A DNA stretch of 43,566 bases, from contig JANQQA010000238.1 of the NCBI GenBank assembly GCA_028285205.1, positions 1 through 43,566 of the forward strand, in the 5' to 3' direction. Positions within the stretch are counted from its first letter, which is position 1. Every line of letters begins with the position of its first letter. A model generated the notes under the pieces. That model saw only the letters and a list, made by a program, of their open reading frames with translations, did not search any database and was not told where the DNA came from. Positions 27,418 through 35,445 of this stretch are shown in pieces. Made by a program: the position numbers and the translations under genes. The DNA is from Bythopirellula sp. Its GTDB lineage: Bacteria > Planctomycetota > Planctomycetia > Pirellulales > Lacipirellulaceae.

Positions 27418-29206
27418 AAGCAATCACTCCTAAGGGGAGAAAATTGCGGGAATTACCGGAATACTGAAGTGTTAAAGTAGTTGTTCTAGGTGCCTGCGAC
27501 GGCGTCTCGATATGGGTCAAACCCCTCAGCAATCGGCCCCGCTCGCCTCCCCAGCGACCGGTGACCGCCAGGAAATGCGTGCCAATGCGAATCTCGTCGA
27601 CTTCGTGAATCTTCGACCCATGAAAGTTTGCCAGGCTGATGCGATCGAAGGCAAAGTTGCCCTTCAACACCGCGCTGGGGATACACTTCTGCTCATCTCG
27701 CAGTGATACCGGGTTGCGAAACACCTCGACGGTGTCGCGGTTTTCCGATCCGAACGTGAACTTCAACACGAACAGATTCTCGCTGGTGTCTTCGCTACCA
27801 AGCGACGGGAAGTTTGCTTTGCCATACACGTTGACGGCCGAGGTAACGCCGTAGCCGGTCTCGTCGGCTCCATTACCCAGGCACAGCACACGGTTGTGAT
27901 TGCCATCGCCACGATGCAACTCCAGTCCGTAGAATCCGTCATCGACTTTGTCGACGCGTTGCAAGAAGCTGACATAGAGCGTCGTGCCGTCACGACCGAT
28001 CAGACGCACGGCATCGCGGTTTTCGACCAGTCCCGCTACGTCGAACACACCACCGACCGAGGTCGCCAACGTGCGGCGAATGCGATTCTGATGGGCGACA
28101 ATGGCCGCGTGATTGCCGCGAGGGACCATGCCACTGGTCGACAGGCTCCGCGCGCTGACGCTGTTGGAGTCTGGACCCGCGTCACGGTCGGCGGCAATCG
28201 TCGACCAAGGGCCCGCCCAGCCAAACCCACCGTTCTGCGCCGTCAGCGGACCTTCGGGATAGATGAATCCTTCGTATGCCAGCAACCCATCGTGTGGCCC
28301 TTGCGTGGGCGTCATCGTCCGCACGAAATTGGCAGCGTTTGCCGGGAACTCGTAAATCGTGGTGGTCGACGCGCTGGTTCGTACCGCCTCAGAACCACGC
28401 ACCTCCATTTGCTCGCGTTGTTGGCCAGCGGAATCCAAGAAATTCGCTTCCAAACTGCCTGTGAATACGTGTAACTCCGAGGCACCGGTCTCACGTGCGA
28501 GCAAGCCAAATTCCGCATCGACGTTGCAGAGGTTGAGTGTCTTGGTGTGAATCGACAGCCGACTCGATTCGGGTGGTACTCGCGCGGCTAGCCGGCCTTC
28601 GCGGATTTCGATCTTGTCGGCGGATTCCAACACCAGGGTCGCTGGGCTTTCCAACAACATGGTCGCCCCGTCTGCAAACGTGAGTTCAGCGAGTCCCTCA
28701 CGGAGATTGATTTCCTGCCCAGCGTGCAACTCCGAGCCATAGCCGATCTCGGTGCTGGATTCTGCCCAGCGGCAATTTTGCGTGCTGGTGACTCTGGCTA
28801 CGGGTGCCGTCAGCTTGTTCGCGTCCACCCCGCCAGCTAGTTGCTGGTCGTTGCTCATCAGCGAGTAACTCAGGGCTCCACCAAGCACGAACACGAAAAG
28901 CAGAGAAGCGGCCATGAACAACCAAGAACGCATCCGCGAGTTGGGAAGCGCGCTGTTGCGAGCCGTTTTGGGGGTGGCCAGTTGCGCGGCGTCGAAGCCC
29001 GCCGACTCGGAGAGTACCGGATTCAGCAGCGCGACTTCTGACGACAGGTTCGCGTGCATCGACATATAGTCGACATAGAGATCGCGCATCGCCTGGCTGT
29101 CACGAAGCTGCTGGGCGAGCCAGCGGCCTTCGCTCTCCTTGAGCGTGTCGTTGCACAGATTGCCGATCGCACGAAGCAGTCGTCGCTCGTCGCTGGTGTG
29201 AATCAC
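27413..29206 (-). CDS. FecR-type anti-sigma protein with LamG-like C-terminal domain
   Basis: A 597-residue single-pass membrane protein. Residues 1-90 are cytoplasmic (DERRLLRAIGNLCNDTL; WLAQQLRDSQAMRDLYVDY) and resemble sigma-binding N-termini. A helix lies at about 93-116 (SWLFMAASLLFVFVLGGAL). A FecR domain follows (ELHAGQEINLREGLAELTF; LESPATLVLESADKIEIREG). From about residue 310 (YEGFIYPEGPLTAQNGGFGW) to the end is a concanavalin/LamG-like region outside the membrane. It starts with GTG 29206 in a GTGA overlap with the sigma gene, with GGAGGG before it, so the two are made together. Likely role: holding the sigma factor until an outside signal, perhaps a glycan, is sensed (inference). 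Confidence 0.85.
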   Translation of the reverse strand: MIHTSDERRLLRAIGNLCNDTLKESEGRWLAQQLRDSQAMRDLYVDYMSMHANLSSEVALLNPVLSESAGFDAAQLATPKTARNSALPNSRMRSWLFMAASLLFVFVLGGALSYSLMSNDQQLAGGVDANKLTAPVARVTSTQNCRWAESSTEIGYGSELHAGQEINLREGLAELTFADGATMLLESPATLVLESADKIEIREGRLAARVPPESSRLSIHTKTLNLCNVDAEFGLLARETGASELHVFTGSLEANFLDSAGQQREQMEVRGSEAVRTSASTTTIYEFPANAANFVRTMTPTQGPHDGLLAYEGFIYPEGPLTAQNGGFGWAGPWSTIAADRDAGPDSNSVSARSLSTSGMVPRGNHAAIVAHQNRIRRTLATSVGGVFDVAGLVENRDAVRLIGRDGTTLYVSFLQRVDKVDDGFYGLELHRGDGNHNRVLCLGNGADETGYGVTSAVNVYGKANFPSLGSEDTSENLFVLKFTFGSENRDTVEVFRNPVSLRDEQKCIPSAVLKGNFAFDRISLANFHGSKIHEVDEIRIGTHFLAVTGRWGGERGRLLRGLTHIETPSQAPRTTTLTLQYSGNSRNFLPLGVIAY

Positions 29207-29790
29207 TGGAGTCCCTCCTGGGCGAGCGTCTGGTCGATGCAGCGGTGCAGCATCCGTCGGATTCGGTTCAGTGCCTTGTACACGGTATTGACCGGCCTTT
29301 CCAATTGCTCCGCAGCTGCCTTGAAATTCTTGGTTTCGTGGTCATAGCAATGCTGAACCACTTGGCGATCCTCGCTCGACAGTTTTCGCAAGCACTTGCG
29401 TAGTGCGTCGCGCCGAACATCGAACATGTCAGCGCGGCCGACTGCCGCATCGCCCACTTGGCCAATCAGGCCCTCGTCGAGCGGGAAGCTCTTTCGCTTG
29501 GTCTTGTGACGAAATCGATGGACCTGGTTGTTGGCGATCACGCTGACCCACTTCACGAAGTTGGTGCCAAACTCGAACTTCTCGTGCTCCCGCCACAACA
29601 CTACACATACTTCCTGGAATACCTCTTCCGCGTCTGTGGGGTTACCCAGCAGAATCACGAGATACGAAAACAGCCACCGGTCGTGCTGCGCGAACAATCT
29701 CGCAAACGCTTCGCGTCGCTCTGATTCGTTGTCGAGAGGCCGTCCGTCAGCTGGCGACTCGTCGTCGAATTGTTGGTCCCGTGGCGACAT
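29203..29790 (-). CDS. ECF-type RNA polymerase sigma factor
   Basis: A 195-residue sigma-70 family factor of the planctomycete ECF type. Region 2 runs through FARLFAQHDRWLFSYLVILL, DAEEVFQEVCVVLWRE and FVKWVSVIANNQVHRFRH. Region 4 is LRKLSSEDRQVVQHCYDH followed by the helix-turn-helix AAEQLERPVNTVYKALNRIR. ATG 29790 has no clear Shine-Dalgarno. Its cognate anti-sigma candidate is the coupled FecR-like gene. Being first in a run of eleven same-strand genes, it probably switches on at least the PEP-CTERM gene beyond the FecR-like gene. Confidence 0.93.
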   Translation of the reverse strand: MSPRDQQFDDESPADGRPLDNESERREAFARLFAQHDRWLFSYLVILLGNPTDAEEVFQEVCVVLWREHEKFEFGTNFVKWVSVIANNQVHRFRHKTKRKSFPLDEGLIGQVGDAAVGRADMFDVRRDALRKCLRKLSSEDRQVVQHCYDHETKNFKAAAEQLERPVNTVYKALNRIRRMLHRCIDQTLAQEGLQ

Positions 29791-30051
29791 GTGGATCGTT
29801 TGGGGATGAAGATTGTCGGTGGAAGAGCTTTCGATCTATGGTAAGTAAGTAGCAACCCGGCGGGAATTGGTACCGGAAAATCGAAATCGCCATAAGAATT
29901 TACTTAAGTATTTTCCAGTAAACGACTTACGTGAATATCACCGAGGGTAAGCCGCTCCGTGATCATCTACGTCTGGGCCGGGGGAATCGATGACATCGGG
30001 CGTGGCTACAGGGTAGGATTGGGTGCTGAGTTTCCCATCCTGAGTACCCTA
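29791..30051. promoter_or_regulatory. Divergent promoter region with a TACTTAAGTA palindrome
   Basis: This 261-bp gap separates the ECF sigma gene from the penicillin acylase gene. It contains an AT-rich stretch (about 29890-29940), unusual in this GC-rich window. At its centre is the perfect 10-bp palindrome TACTTAAGTA (29901-29910), with related GTAAGTAAGTA at about 29840. It is a plausible operator/promoter site; no consensus is claimed. Confidence 0.35.
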
Positions 30052-32265
30052 ATGCGTCCAACTCCCGCATTCCATCTTGCTGCGATCCTGCTATGGGTGC
30101 TTCCCTGGAGTGCCGCGCTCCGAGCGGCGGAGGATGACCAGGTGTCCGCGGCGGACCGGTTGGCGGGGCAGGTGACGATTCATCGCGACGAGTATGGCGT
30201 GCCGCACGTGCTGGGTCGCACAGACGAAAGCACGATCTTCGGCTTCGGCTACGCCCAGTGCGAGGATTTTTTCTGGCAGGTCGAGGACGTCTATATCCTG
30301 GCGTTGGGCCGCTATTCGGAAGTTCACGGTCCCAAAGGGCTCAACTCTGACAAGCTCAATCGTGCCTTTGAGATTGTTCCCCGCAGCCGACGCGACTATG
30401 CGGCGCTCGATGCGACGTCGAAGCGCCTGTACACCGCGTTCGTCGCAGGGATCAACTACTACCTTGAGACACACCCCGAGGTCCGCCCTCGGCTGATTTC
30501 CCGTTTCGAACCCTGGCACGTGCTGGCTTACTATCGTCAGGTGGCTCTCGAGTTGTGTTTTCGTTTCACAGGCCTAAGTGACGAATACATGCCCCGGCGC
30601 AACCCTCACATCTGGGCCGCCACGGGTTCAAACGGTTGGGTCATCGATGGCAAACGCACCGCCTCGGGAGCCCCGATGCTGCTTGCGAATCCGCATATGC
30701 CCTCGTTTGGTTTCACCCAGCTCGCGGAAGCGCACCTCTGCAGCGAAGGTGGCACGAGCGGTAAGCCGTGGAACTTCATCGGCGCCGGGTTCTACGGGTG
30801 CCCAACGCTGGCGTTGGGGCACAACGAACGGCTGGGCTGGACGCTGGTCACCAACGAGCCCGATATCGCCGATACGTGGCGGGTGACATTTGACGACCTC
30901 GACCGACCCTTGGCGTATCGGTACGGAGAGGGGCATCGCCTGGCAGAAACGTGGACCGAGACCATCCGCATCCGAAAGAAGCGCCGCCTGGACGCGCGCA
31001 CGTTCCAGTTTCGCAAAACTCATCATGGACCGATCGTCGCGGAGCAGGAAGACGGATCGATGCTGGCGGCGCGGATCGCGGGAGTTTTTGAGACGATCCC
31101 GCTCCGACAGTCACTGAACATGATGCGCGCGGCGAGCCTCGAAGAGTTTCGTGAGGCGCTTAGCTTGATGCAAATCCTTTACATGAACGTGCTCTACGCC
31201 GATTGCGATGGCAACATCCATTTCGTCTATACAGGCCACGTGCCGCGTCGTAATCCAGACTTCGATTGGTCGAAGCCCGTTGATGGCAGCGACCCGGCGA
31301 CCGAGTGGCTCGGTTTCCACACGCTCGACGAATTGCCGCAGGTACTGAACCCGGCGGCCGGTTTCTTGCAGAACTGCAATTCGACGCCACTGATTTCCAC
31401 CGACGGTGATAATCCTCGCCTGGAGGATTTCCCAAGCTACATGATCGGCGACGCCAGCCAGCGCCGACGCCGCGCATTACGATCGCTGGAAATCTTACGG
31501 GCCATGAATGATGTCACGTTCGATCAGTGGCAGGCCGCCGCGTTCGACACGGAGGTCTACTGGGCGAAGCAGCAACTGCCGCATTACGCCGAGGCGTTTC
31601 AGACGCTACAGCGCGAGAAACCCAGACTGGCCAAGAGTGTGCGGCCGTATCTCGAGCACTTGCTCGCTTGGGACGCTCAGATCACTGCCGATTCGACGGC
31701 GGCGACGCTCTGTCACGCATGGTATGAACAGCTCTATGGCTCGAGATATCCCGGTCAGCAACTTCGCGAGCAGTATGAGGGACAACCGGCGAAACAACTC
31801 GAAGCGTTGGCGCGGGCTGCCAAACGTTTGCAATCGATGCACGGCAGCTGGAAGGTTCCCTACGGAGAGATCTATCGCAGTCTGCGCAAAGCCCAACTGG
31901 TCGACTTGATGGATATCCGATTTAACGATGCTGGCAATAGCCTTCCTTCTCTGGGTGGACATGGGCCGATGGGGACGATACTCACACAGTACTACACGCC
32001 CAGCCTGGAAATCCCTTTTGTCGTCTCTCAATCGCGTCGTTACGGCATCGTGGGGACTTCGTATTTGGCAGCCTTCGAATTCACGCCCGAAGGCGTCCGC
32101 GGAGCGAGCCTGGTTCCGTATGGGACAAGTGGCGATCCGACATCGCCGCACTTTTTCGATCAGGCAAAGCTGCTGGCCGAGCAACGGCTCAAGCCCGAGT
32201 TGTTTCGCAAATCGCGCGTCGTGCAAAAGGCAGTCGAGAGCTACCGGCCAGGGAAACGCCACTAG
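30052..32265 (+). CDS. Penicillin acylase family (Ntn) hydrolase
   Basis: Cleaves amide bonds; family members act on penicillins, acyl-homoserine lactones or other N-acyl compounds after self-processing in the periplasm. The 737-residue protein has a signal peptide (LAAILLWVLPWSAALRA), an alpha part starting VTIHRDEYGVPHVLGRT, and the self-cleavage site before Ser193 (GSNGWVIDGKRTASG), which becomes the N-terminal nucleophile of the beta chain. NPHMPSFGF and NCNSTPL are further family blocks. I chose ATG 30052 at the signal; a GTG at 29959 would add an unlikely extension. Substrate unknown. It is divergent from the sigma gene and not obviously part of the glucan locus. Confidence 0.9.
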   Translation: MRPTPAFHLAAILLWVLPWSAALRAAEDDQVSAADRLAGQVTIHRDEYGVPHVLGRTDESTIFGFGYAQCEDFFWQVEDVYILALGRYSEVHGPKGLNSDKLNRAFEIVPRSRRDYAALDATSKRLYTAFVAGINYYLETHPEVRPRLISRFEPWHVLAYYRQVALELCFRFTGLSDEYMPRRNPHIWAATGSNGWVIDGKRTASGAPMLLANPHMPSFGFTQLAEAHLCSEGGTSGKPWNFIGAGFYGCPTLALGHNERLGWTLVTNEPDIADTWRVTFDDLDRPLAYRYGEGHRLAETWTETIRIRKKRRLDARTFQFRKTHHGPIVAEQEDGSMLAARIAGVFETIPLRQSLNMMRAASLEEFREALSLMQILYMNVLYADCDGNIHFVYTGHVPRRNPDFDWSKPVDGSDPATEWLGFHTLDELPQVLNPAAGFLQNCNSTPLISTDGDNPRLEDFPSYMIGDASQRRRRALRSLEILRAMNDVTFDQWQAAAFDTEVYWAKQQLPHYAEAFQTLQREKPRLAKSVRPYLEHLLAWDAQITADSTAATLCHAWYEQLYGSRYPGQQLREQYEGQPAKQLEALARAAKRLQSMHGSWKVPYGEIYRSLRKAQLVDLMDIRFNDAGNSLPSLGGHGPMGTILTQYYTPSLEIPFVVSQSRRYGIVGTSYLAAFEFTPEGVRGASLVPYGTSGDPTSPHFFDQAKLLAEQRLKPELFRKSRVVQKAVESYRPGKRH

Positions 32266-32356
32266 CCAGTTCGGTCGGATCGCTCGAATCGAGTGATTGC
32301 GGGGCGGCAACCAGGTTGTCTACTCTCAGCAGGTTGAATCAGCTATACTGTTCGCC

Positions 32357-33343
32357 ATGCCAAAATACGTAGTTCGACATGGTGTGATGCGTCATCTGGG
32401 GGTCTTCTCCTCGCGCGGTAGCGACAGCTACGGTCGCGGTATGCAGGTGATCGCGCGCACCAATCGTGGCTTGGAACTTGGTGAGGTGCTCTGCGAAGCG
32501 ACTGACCATGCGCTGGCCAACATGGAATCTCCCAAGTCGGGCCAAATCTTACGTGAGCAAACCGACGACGATGCCGGTGAGCTGCGCCGCCTGTTGGAGC
32601 AGCAACAGGAAGAGCACAAAATCTGCGAACAGCGAATCGTCGAACTAAATCTCGACATGCGATTGGTCGATGTCGAACATCTCTACGGCGGCGAGCGTGT
32701 GATCGTCTATTATCTGTCGGAGGAACGCGTAGATTTCCGCGAACTCGTCAAGAAACTGGCGAGCGAATTCCAAACGCGAATCGAGATGCGGCAGATTGGC
32801 GTCCGCGACGAGGCCAAACTACTGGCCGACTACGGTGACTGCGGCAAGCCGGTGTGTTGCAACAATCATTTGTCGGAAATGCCGCCCGTCTCGATGCGCA
32901 TGGCGAAATTGCAAAAGGCGACCCTCGACCCCAGCAAAATCTCAGGGCGCTGCGGCCGGCTGAAGTGCTGCCTGCGGTACGAATACGACACCTATCAGGA
33001 ACTACAACGAGAATTGCCACCGATTGGCTCTGAAATCGTGACCAACGAAGGCAAAGCCAAAGTGCTAGCTCAAGAGATCTTGGCCAGTCGGCTATTGGTG
33101 CAGACCGAGGACATGCGGCGGATCGTCATCGAGGGGTCTGATGTGCTCACCGTGACGAAACGAGGGGGCGGCGGAAAGAAGAAATCTGGCGGGAAGAAAA
33201 AACCTCAGCAGGCGGAAACTGTTGCTGAAGACGCCCAAGGACCCCAAAATGTGCGATCTGGCGAAGCCAGCCCGCCAAGATCTGAGGTAGAGTCCCCAGA
33301 AAAATCGCCTCCGGACGAAGACGCATCCTCCGCAGATGGTTAA
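32357..33343 (+). CDS. PSP1 domain protein, RicT/YaaT-like
   Basis: A 328-residue cytoplasmic protein with the PSP1 C-terminal domain. The diagnostic cysteines are present: GDCGKPVCCNNHL and SGRCGRLKCCLRYEYD. In Bacillus the homologue RicT (YaaT) works with RicA and RicF in an iron-sulfur complex that assists RNase Y and phosphorelay. The early part reads YVVRHGVMRHLGVFSS and GLELGEVLCEATD. The C-terminus is a lysine/glycine-rich, acidic-ended tail (GGGGKKKSGGKKK) likely to be disordered. I chose ATG 32357 where the family begins. It is followed 72 bp later by the Minf_1886 gene on the same strand. Confidence 0.9.
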   Translation: MPKYVVRHGVMRHLGVFSSRGSDSYGRGMQVIARTNRGLELGEVLCEATDHALANMESPKSGQILREQTDDDAGELRRLLEQQQEEHKICEQRIVELNLDMRLVDVEHLYGGERVIVYYLSEERVDFRELVKKLASEFQTRIEMRQIGVRDEAKLLADYGDCGKPVCCNNHLSEMPPVSMRMAKLQKATLDPSKISGRCGRLKCCLRYEYDTYQELQRELPPIGSEIVTNEGKAKVLAQEILASRLLVQTEDMRRIVIEGSDVLTVTKRGGGGKKKSGGKKKPQQAETVAEDAQGPQNVRSGEASPPRSEVESPEKSPPDEDASSADG

Positions 33344-33415
33344 AATAACGGAGTGCGTCACGTTTTCGTGCGGAGATTCACCTGTCCACGACCGTGCTAC
33401 GGTCTATGAATAACC

Positions 33416-33874
33416 ATGCTCGATCCTCACCACCCCATCGCCGAACTGCTCGCTCGCGACGATCGCTATCCGTTTGAAGCGTACGTGTTCGTCTTCGAAG
33501 CACTTCGCTACGCCCAGGAAAAGATGGGACTGGGCACGGAGTATTTGGGCGAAGATCTCGGCTCTGACCTCGACGAAGGTGAGGGAGCAGGTGAGCCCGA
33601 GCGACATGTGTCTGGGCAAGAGCTTTGCGAAGCCATGCGGAAGTATGCCCACGAGCAATACGGCTACATGGCTAAGAGCGTACTGAATCATTGGTCGATT
33701 CACTCGACGAGCGACTTTGGCGAGTTGGTATTCAATCTGATCAAGATTGAGCAGATGCGCAAGACACCCAACGACCGTCGCGAGGACTTCGACAACGTGT
33801 TCGACTTCGATGAAGGGTTTCAGCATAGCTTTCAGTTCTCGCTGCCTGATTCCACCGAGGAGCGTCGGTCCTGA
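33416..33874 (+). CDS. Minf_1886 family protein
   Basis: A 152-residue cytoplasmic protein of the Minf_1886 family, conserved in planctomycetes and verrucomicrobia but without known function. The family's blocks are visible: DRYPFEAYVFVFEALRYAQ, then HVSGQELCEAMRKYAHEQYG, VLNHWSIHSTSDFGELVFNL and DFDNVFDFDEGF. Its stop overlaps the next start by one base (TGATG), so the small membrane protein downstream is probably co-translated. The RicT-like gene upstream is a plausible operon partner. Confidence 0.9.
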   Translation: MLDPHHPIAELLARDDRYPFEAYVFVFEALRYAQEKMGLGTEYLGEDLGSDLDEGEGAGEPERHVSGQELCEAMRKYAHEQYGYMAKSVLNHWSIHSTSDFGELVFNLIKIEQMRKTPNDRREDFDNVFDFDEGFQHSFQFSLPDSTEERRS

Positions 33875-34095
33875 TGGCCAGCCGCGCCGCACGGGCTCGT
33901 AAACCACGCACCGACAATCAGTCATCCGCCAAACAACGCGCGGACATCCCACCCGCCGACACCCAACCCACCGAGTTCCAACAAACTGGTGTCCCCACAC
34001 CAGGGCCCCACCCCAGCCGCTGGCAATTGACAGTCTCGAGCATGCTGTTGTTGTGTTGGATTCTGTTTCTGGCCTGGATCGCGATTTCCGGTTAA
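33874..34095 (+). CDS. Small single-pass membrane protein (73 aa)
   Basis: A short protein with a basic, proline- and glutamine-rich N-terminal half (MASRAARARKPRTDNQSSAK) and one C-terminal membrane helix (SSMLLLCWILFLAWIAISG). The start overlaps the Minf_1886 stop as TGATG, which strongly supports its being a translated gene. By charge the N-terminus should stay in the cytoplasm. No family recognised. Confidence 0.75.
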   Translation: MASRAARARKPRTDNQSSAKQRADIPPADTQPTEFQQTGVPTPGPHPSRWQLTVSSMLLLCWILFLAWIAISG

Positions 34096-34140
34096 CGGTG
34101 CCCGGGCGACGAACTCACCACATAACGGAGGCACTCAGTC

Positions 34141-35283
34141 ATGCGTCACTATCGAAGCGGTATCGTTTTACTTTGTGTCGCAACCACAATTGGCGGGCAA
34201 GCGCTACTCGGCTTCTGCCCAACTGCCCGAGCCGCGACCGCCACACAGGCCGTGAGTGCAGACCTCGCGGCAATGATCCAGCGCGGCGCCAGCTTTTTGG
34301 AAGCCTCTCAGGACGAGGACGGCTCGTACAGCAGTTTTGCAGGGACCGGAGTCACTTCGTTGGTAACCACTGCTCTCCTGCGTAACGGACGAACACCCAG
34401 CGATCCGCTTATCGCGCGGTCGCTTGAACACCTACAAACGCACGTCAAACCAGACGGTGGCATCTACAAGACGGGCAGTCGCTACCGAAACTACGAAACC
34501 TGCCTGGCCATGCTCTGCTTTAGCGAAGCGAACGTCGATGGGCAGTACGACAAGCTGCTCGACAATGCCGAGACGTTCGTCAAAGAGATGCAGTGGGACG
34601 GCGGCGAGAATCATGATCCCTCCAGCACGAGCTACGGCGGAGCTGGCTACGGCAAACACAAACGGCCGGACATGTCCAACACGAATTTCTTCATTGATGC
34701 GCTCAAAGCGGTCGGTAACGGCCCCGACGATCCGGCTATGCAGCGTGCCCTGGCGTTTGTTTCACGCTGTCAAAACCTGGAGACCGAGCACAACGACACC
34801 AAGTTCGCCGCCAAGAACCCCGATGGTGGTTTCTACTACACCGCCGCCGCGGGTGGCTCAAGCCAAGCTGGCGAAACAGCCACCGGTGGACTCAGGAGCT
34901 ACGGCTCGATGACTTATGCCGGGCTGAAGAGCATGATCTACGCCGGCGTCGGGCCGGACGATCCGCGCGTGAAAGCCGCATTTCGCTGGGCACAGAAGAA
35001 CTACAGCGTGTCGGAAAACCCAGGCATGGGCGATAATGGGTTGTTCTACTACTATCACACGTTCTCCAAGGCCCTCGACGCGATCGGCGAAGCGGAAATC
35101 GAAACCGCTGACGGCATCCGGCACAATTGGCGCAAGGACCTCATCGACGAACTCGGTCAACGGCAGCAACCCGACGGTAGCTGGCTCAACAGTAACGAGC
35201 GTTGGCTGGAGAGCGATCCGAATCTGGTGACCGGCTACGTACTGCTCACGCTGTCGTACTGCCACGACGACGCAGCGAAGTAA
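34141..35283 (+). CDS. Exported prenyltransferase/squalene-oxidase-repeat protein
   Basis: A 380-residue protein with a signal peptide (IVLLCVATTIGGQALLGFC, cleavage near ARA) and a terpenoid-cyclase-like helical barrel. Repeats carry the QxxDGxx/DGG pattern: SQDEDGSYSSF, KPDGGIYKTG, NPDGGFYYT and QPDGSWLN. No DXDD or DDXXD catalytic cluster of true cyclases is seen, so it is probably not a terpene synthase; planctomycetes have many such exported repeat proteins of unknown role. GGAGG twelve bases before ATG 34141 supports the start. A hairpin terminator follows. Confidence 0.87.
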   Translation: MRHYRSGIVLLCVATTIGGQALLGFCPTARAATATQAVSADLAAMIQRGASFLEASQDEDGSYSSFAGTGVTSLVTTALLRNGRTPSDPLIARSLEHLQTHVKPDGGIYKTGSRYRNYETCLAMLCFSEANVDGQYDKLLDNAETFVKEMQWDGGENHDPSSTSYGGAGYGKHKRPDMSNTNFFIDALKAVGNGPDDPAMQRALAFVSRCQNLETEHNDTKFAAKNPDGGFYYTAAAGGSSQAGETATGGLRSYGSMTYAGLKSMIYAGVGPDDPRVKAAFRWAQKNYSVSENPGMGDNGLFYYYHTFSKALDAIGEAEIETADGIRHNWRKDLIDELGQRQQPDGSWLNSNERWLESDPNLVTGYVLLTLSYCHDDAAK

Positions 35284-35318
35284 GACTCTCGCGCACCGGC
35301 GCCATTTCATTCTTGCTA

Positions 35319-35359
35319 GCAATCCACGCAGCTGGTCTTTGCCCGGCTGCGTGGATTTG
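35319..35359 (+). terminator. Hairpin terminator after the squalene-oxidase-repeat gene
   Basis: AATCCACGCAGC (35321-35332) and GCTGCGTGGATT (35346-35357) form a perfect 12-bp stem around a 13-nt loop. TGCTATTTA follows, a weak T-rich tail. It lies about 40 bp after the stop codon and before the DUF11 gene. Confidence 0.65.
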
Positions 35360-35445
35360 CTATTTACCCCGCCATGCCTGCCGCGGCAGTTGCTGCGCTC
35401 GCTGTTTGCCAGAACTAATCTTCAGGTTTAGTCGGGGTTCTCCCA

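Noticed and set aside
34141..35283. Terpene or hopanoid cyclase
   Set aside because: Signal peptide, short length and no DXDD-type catalytic cluster; only the repeat fold is shared.
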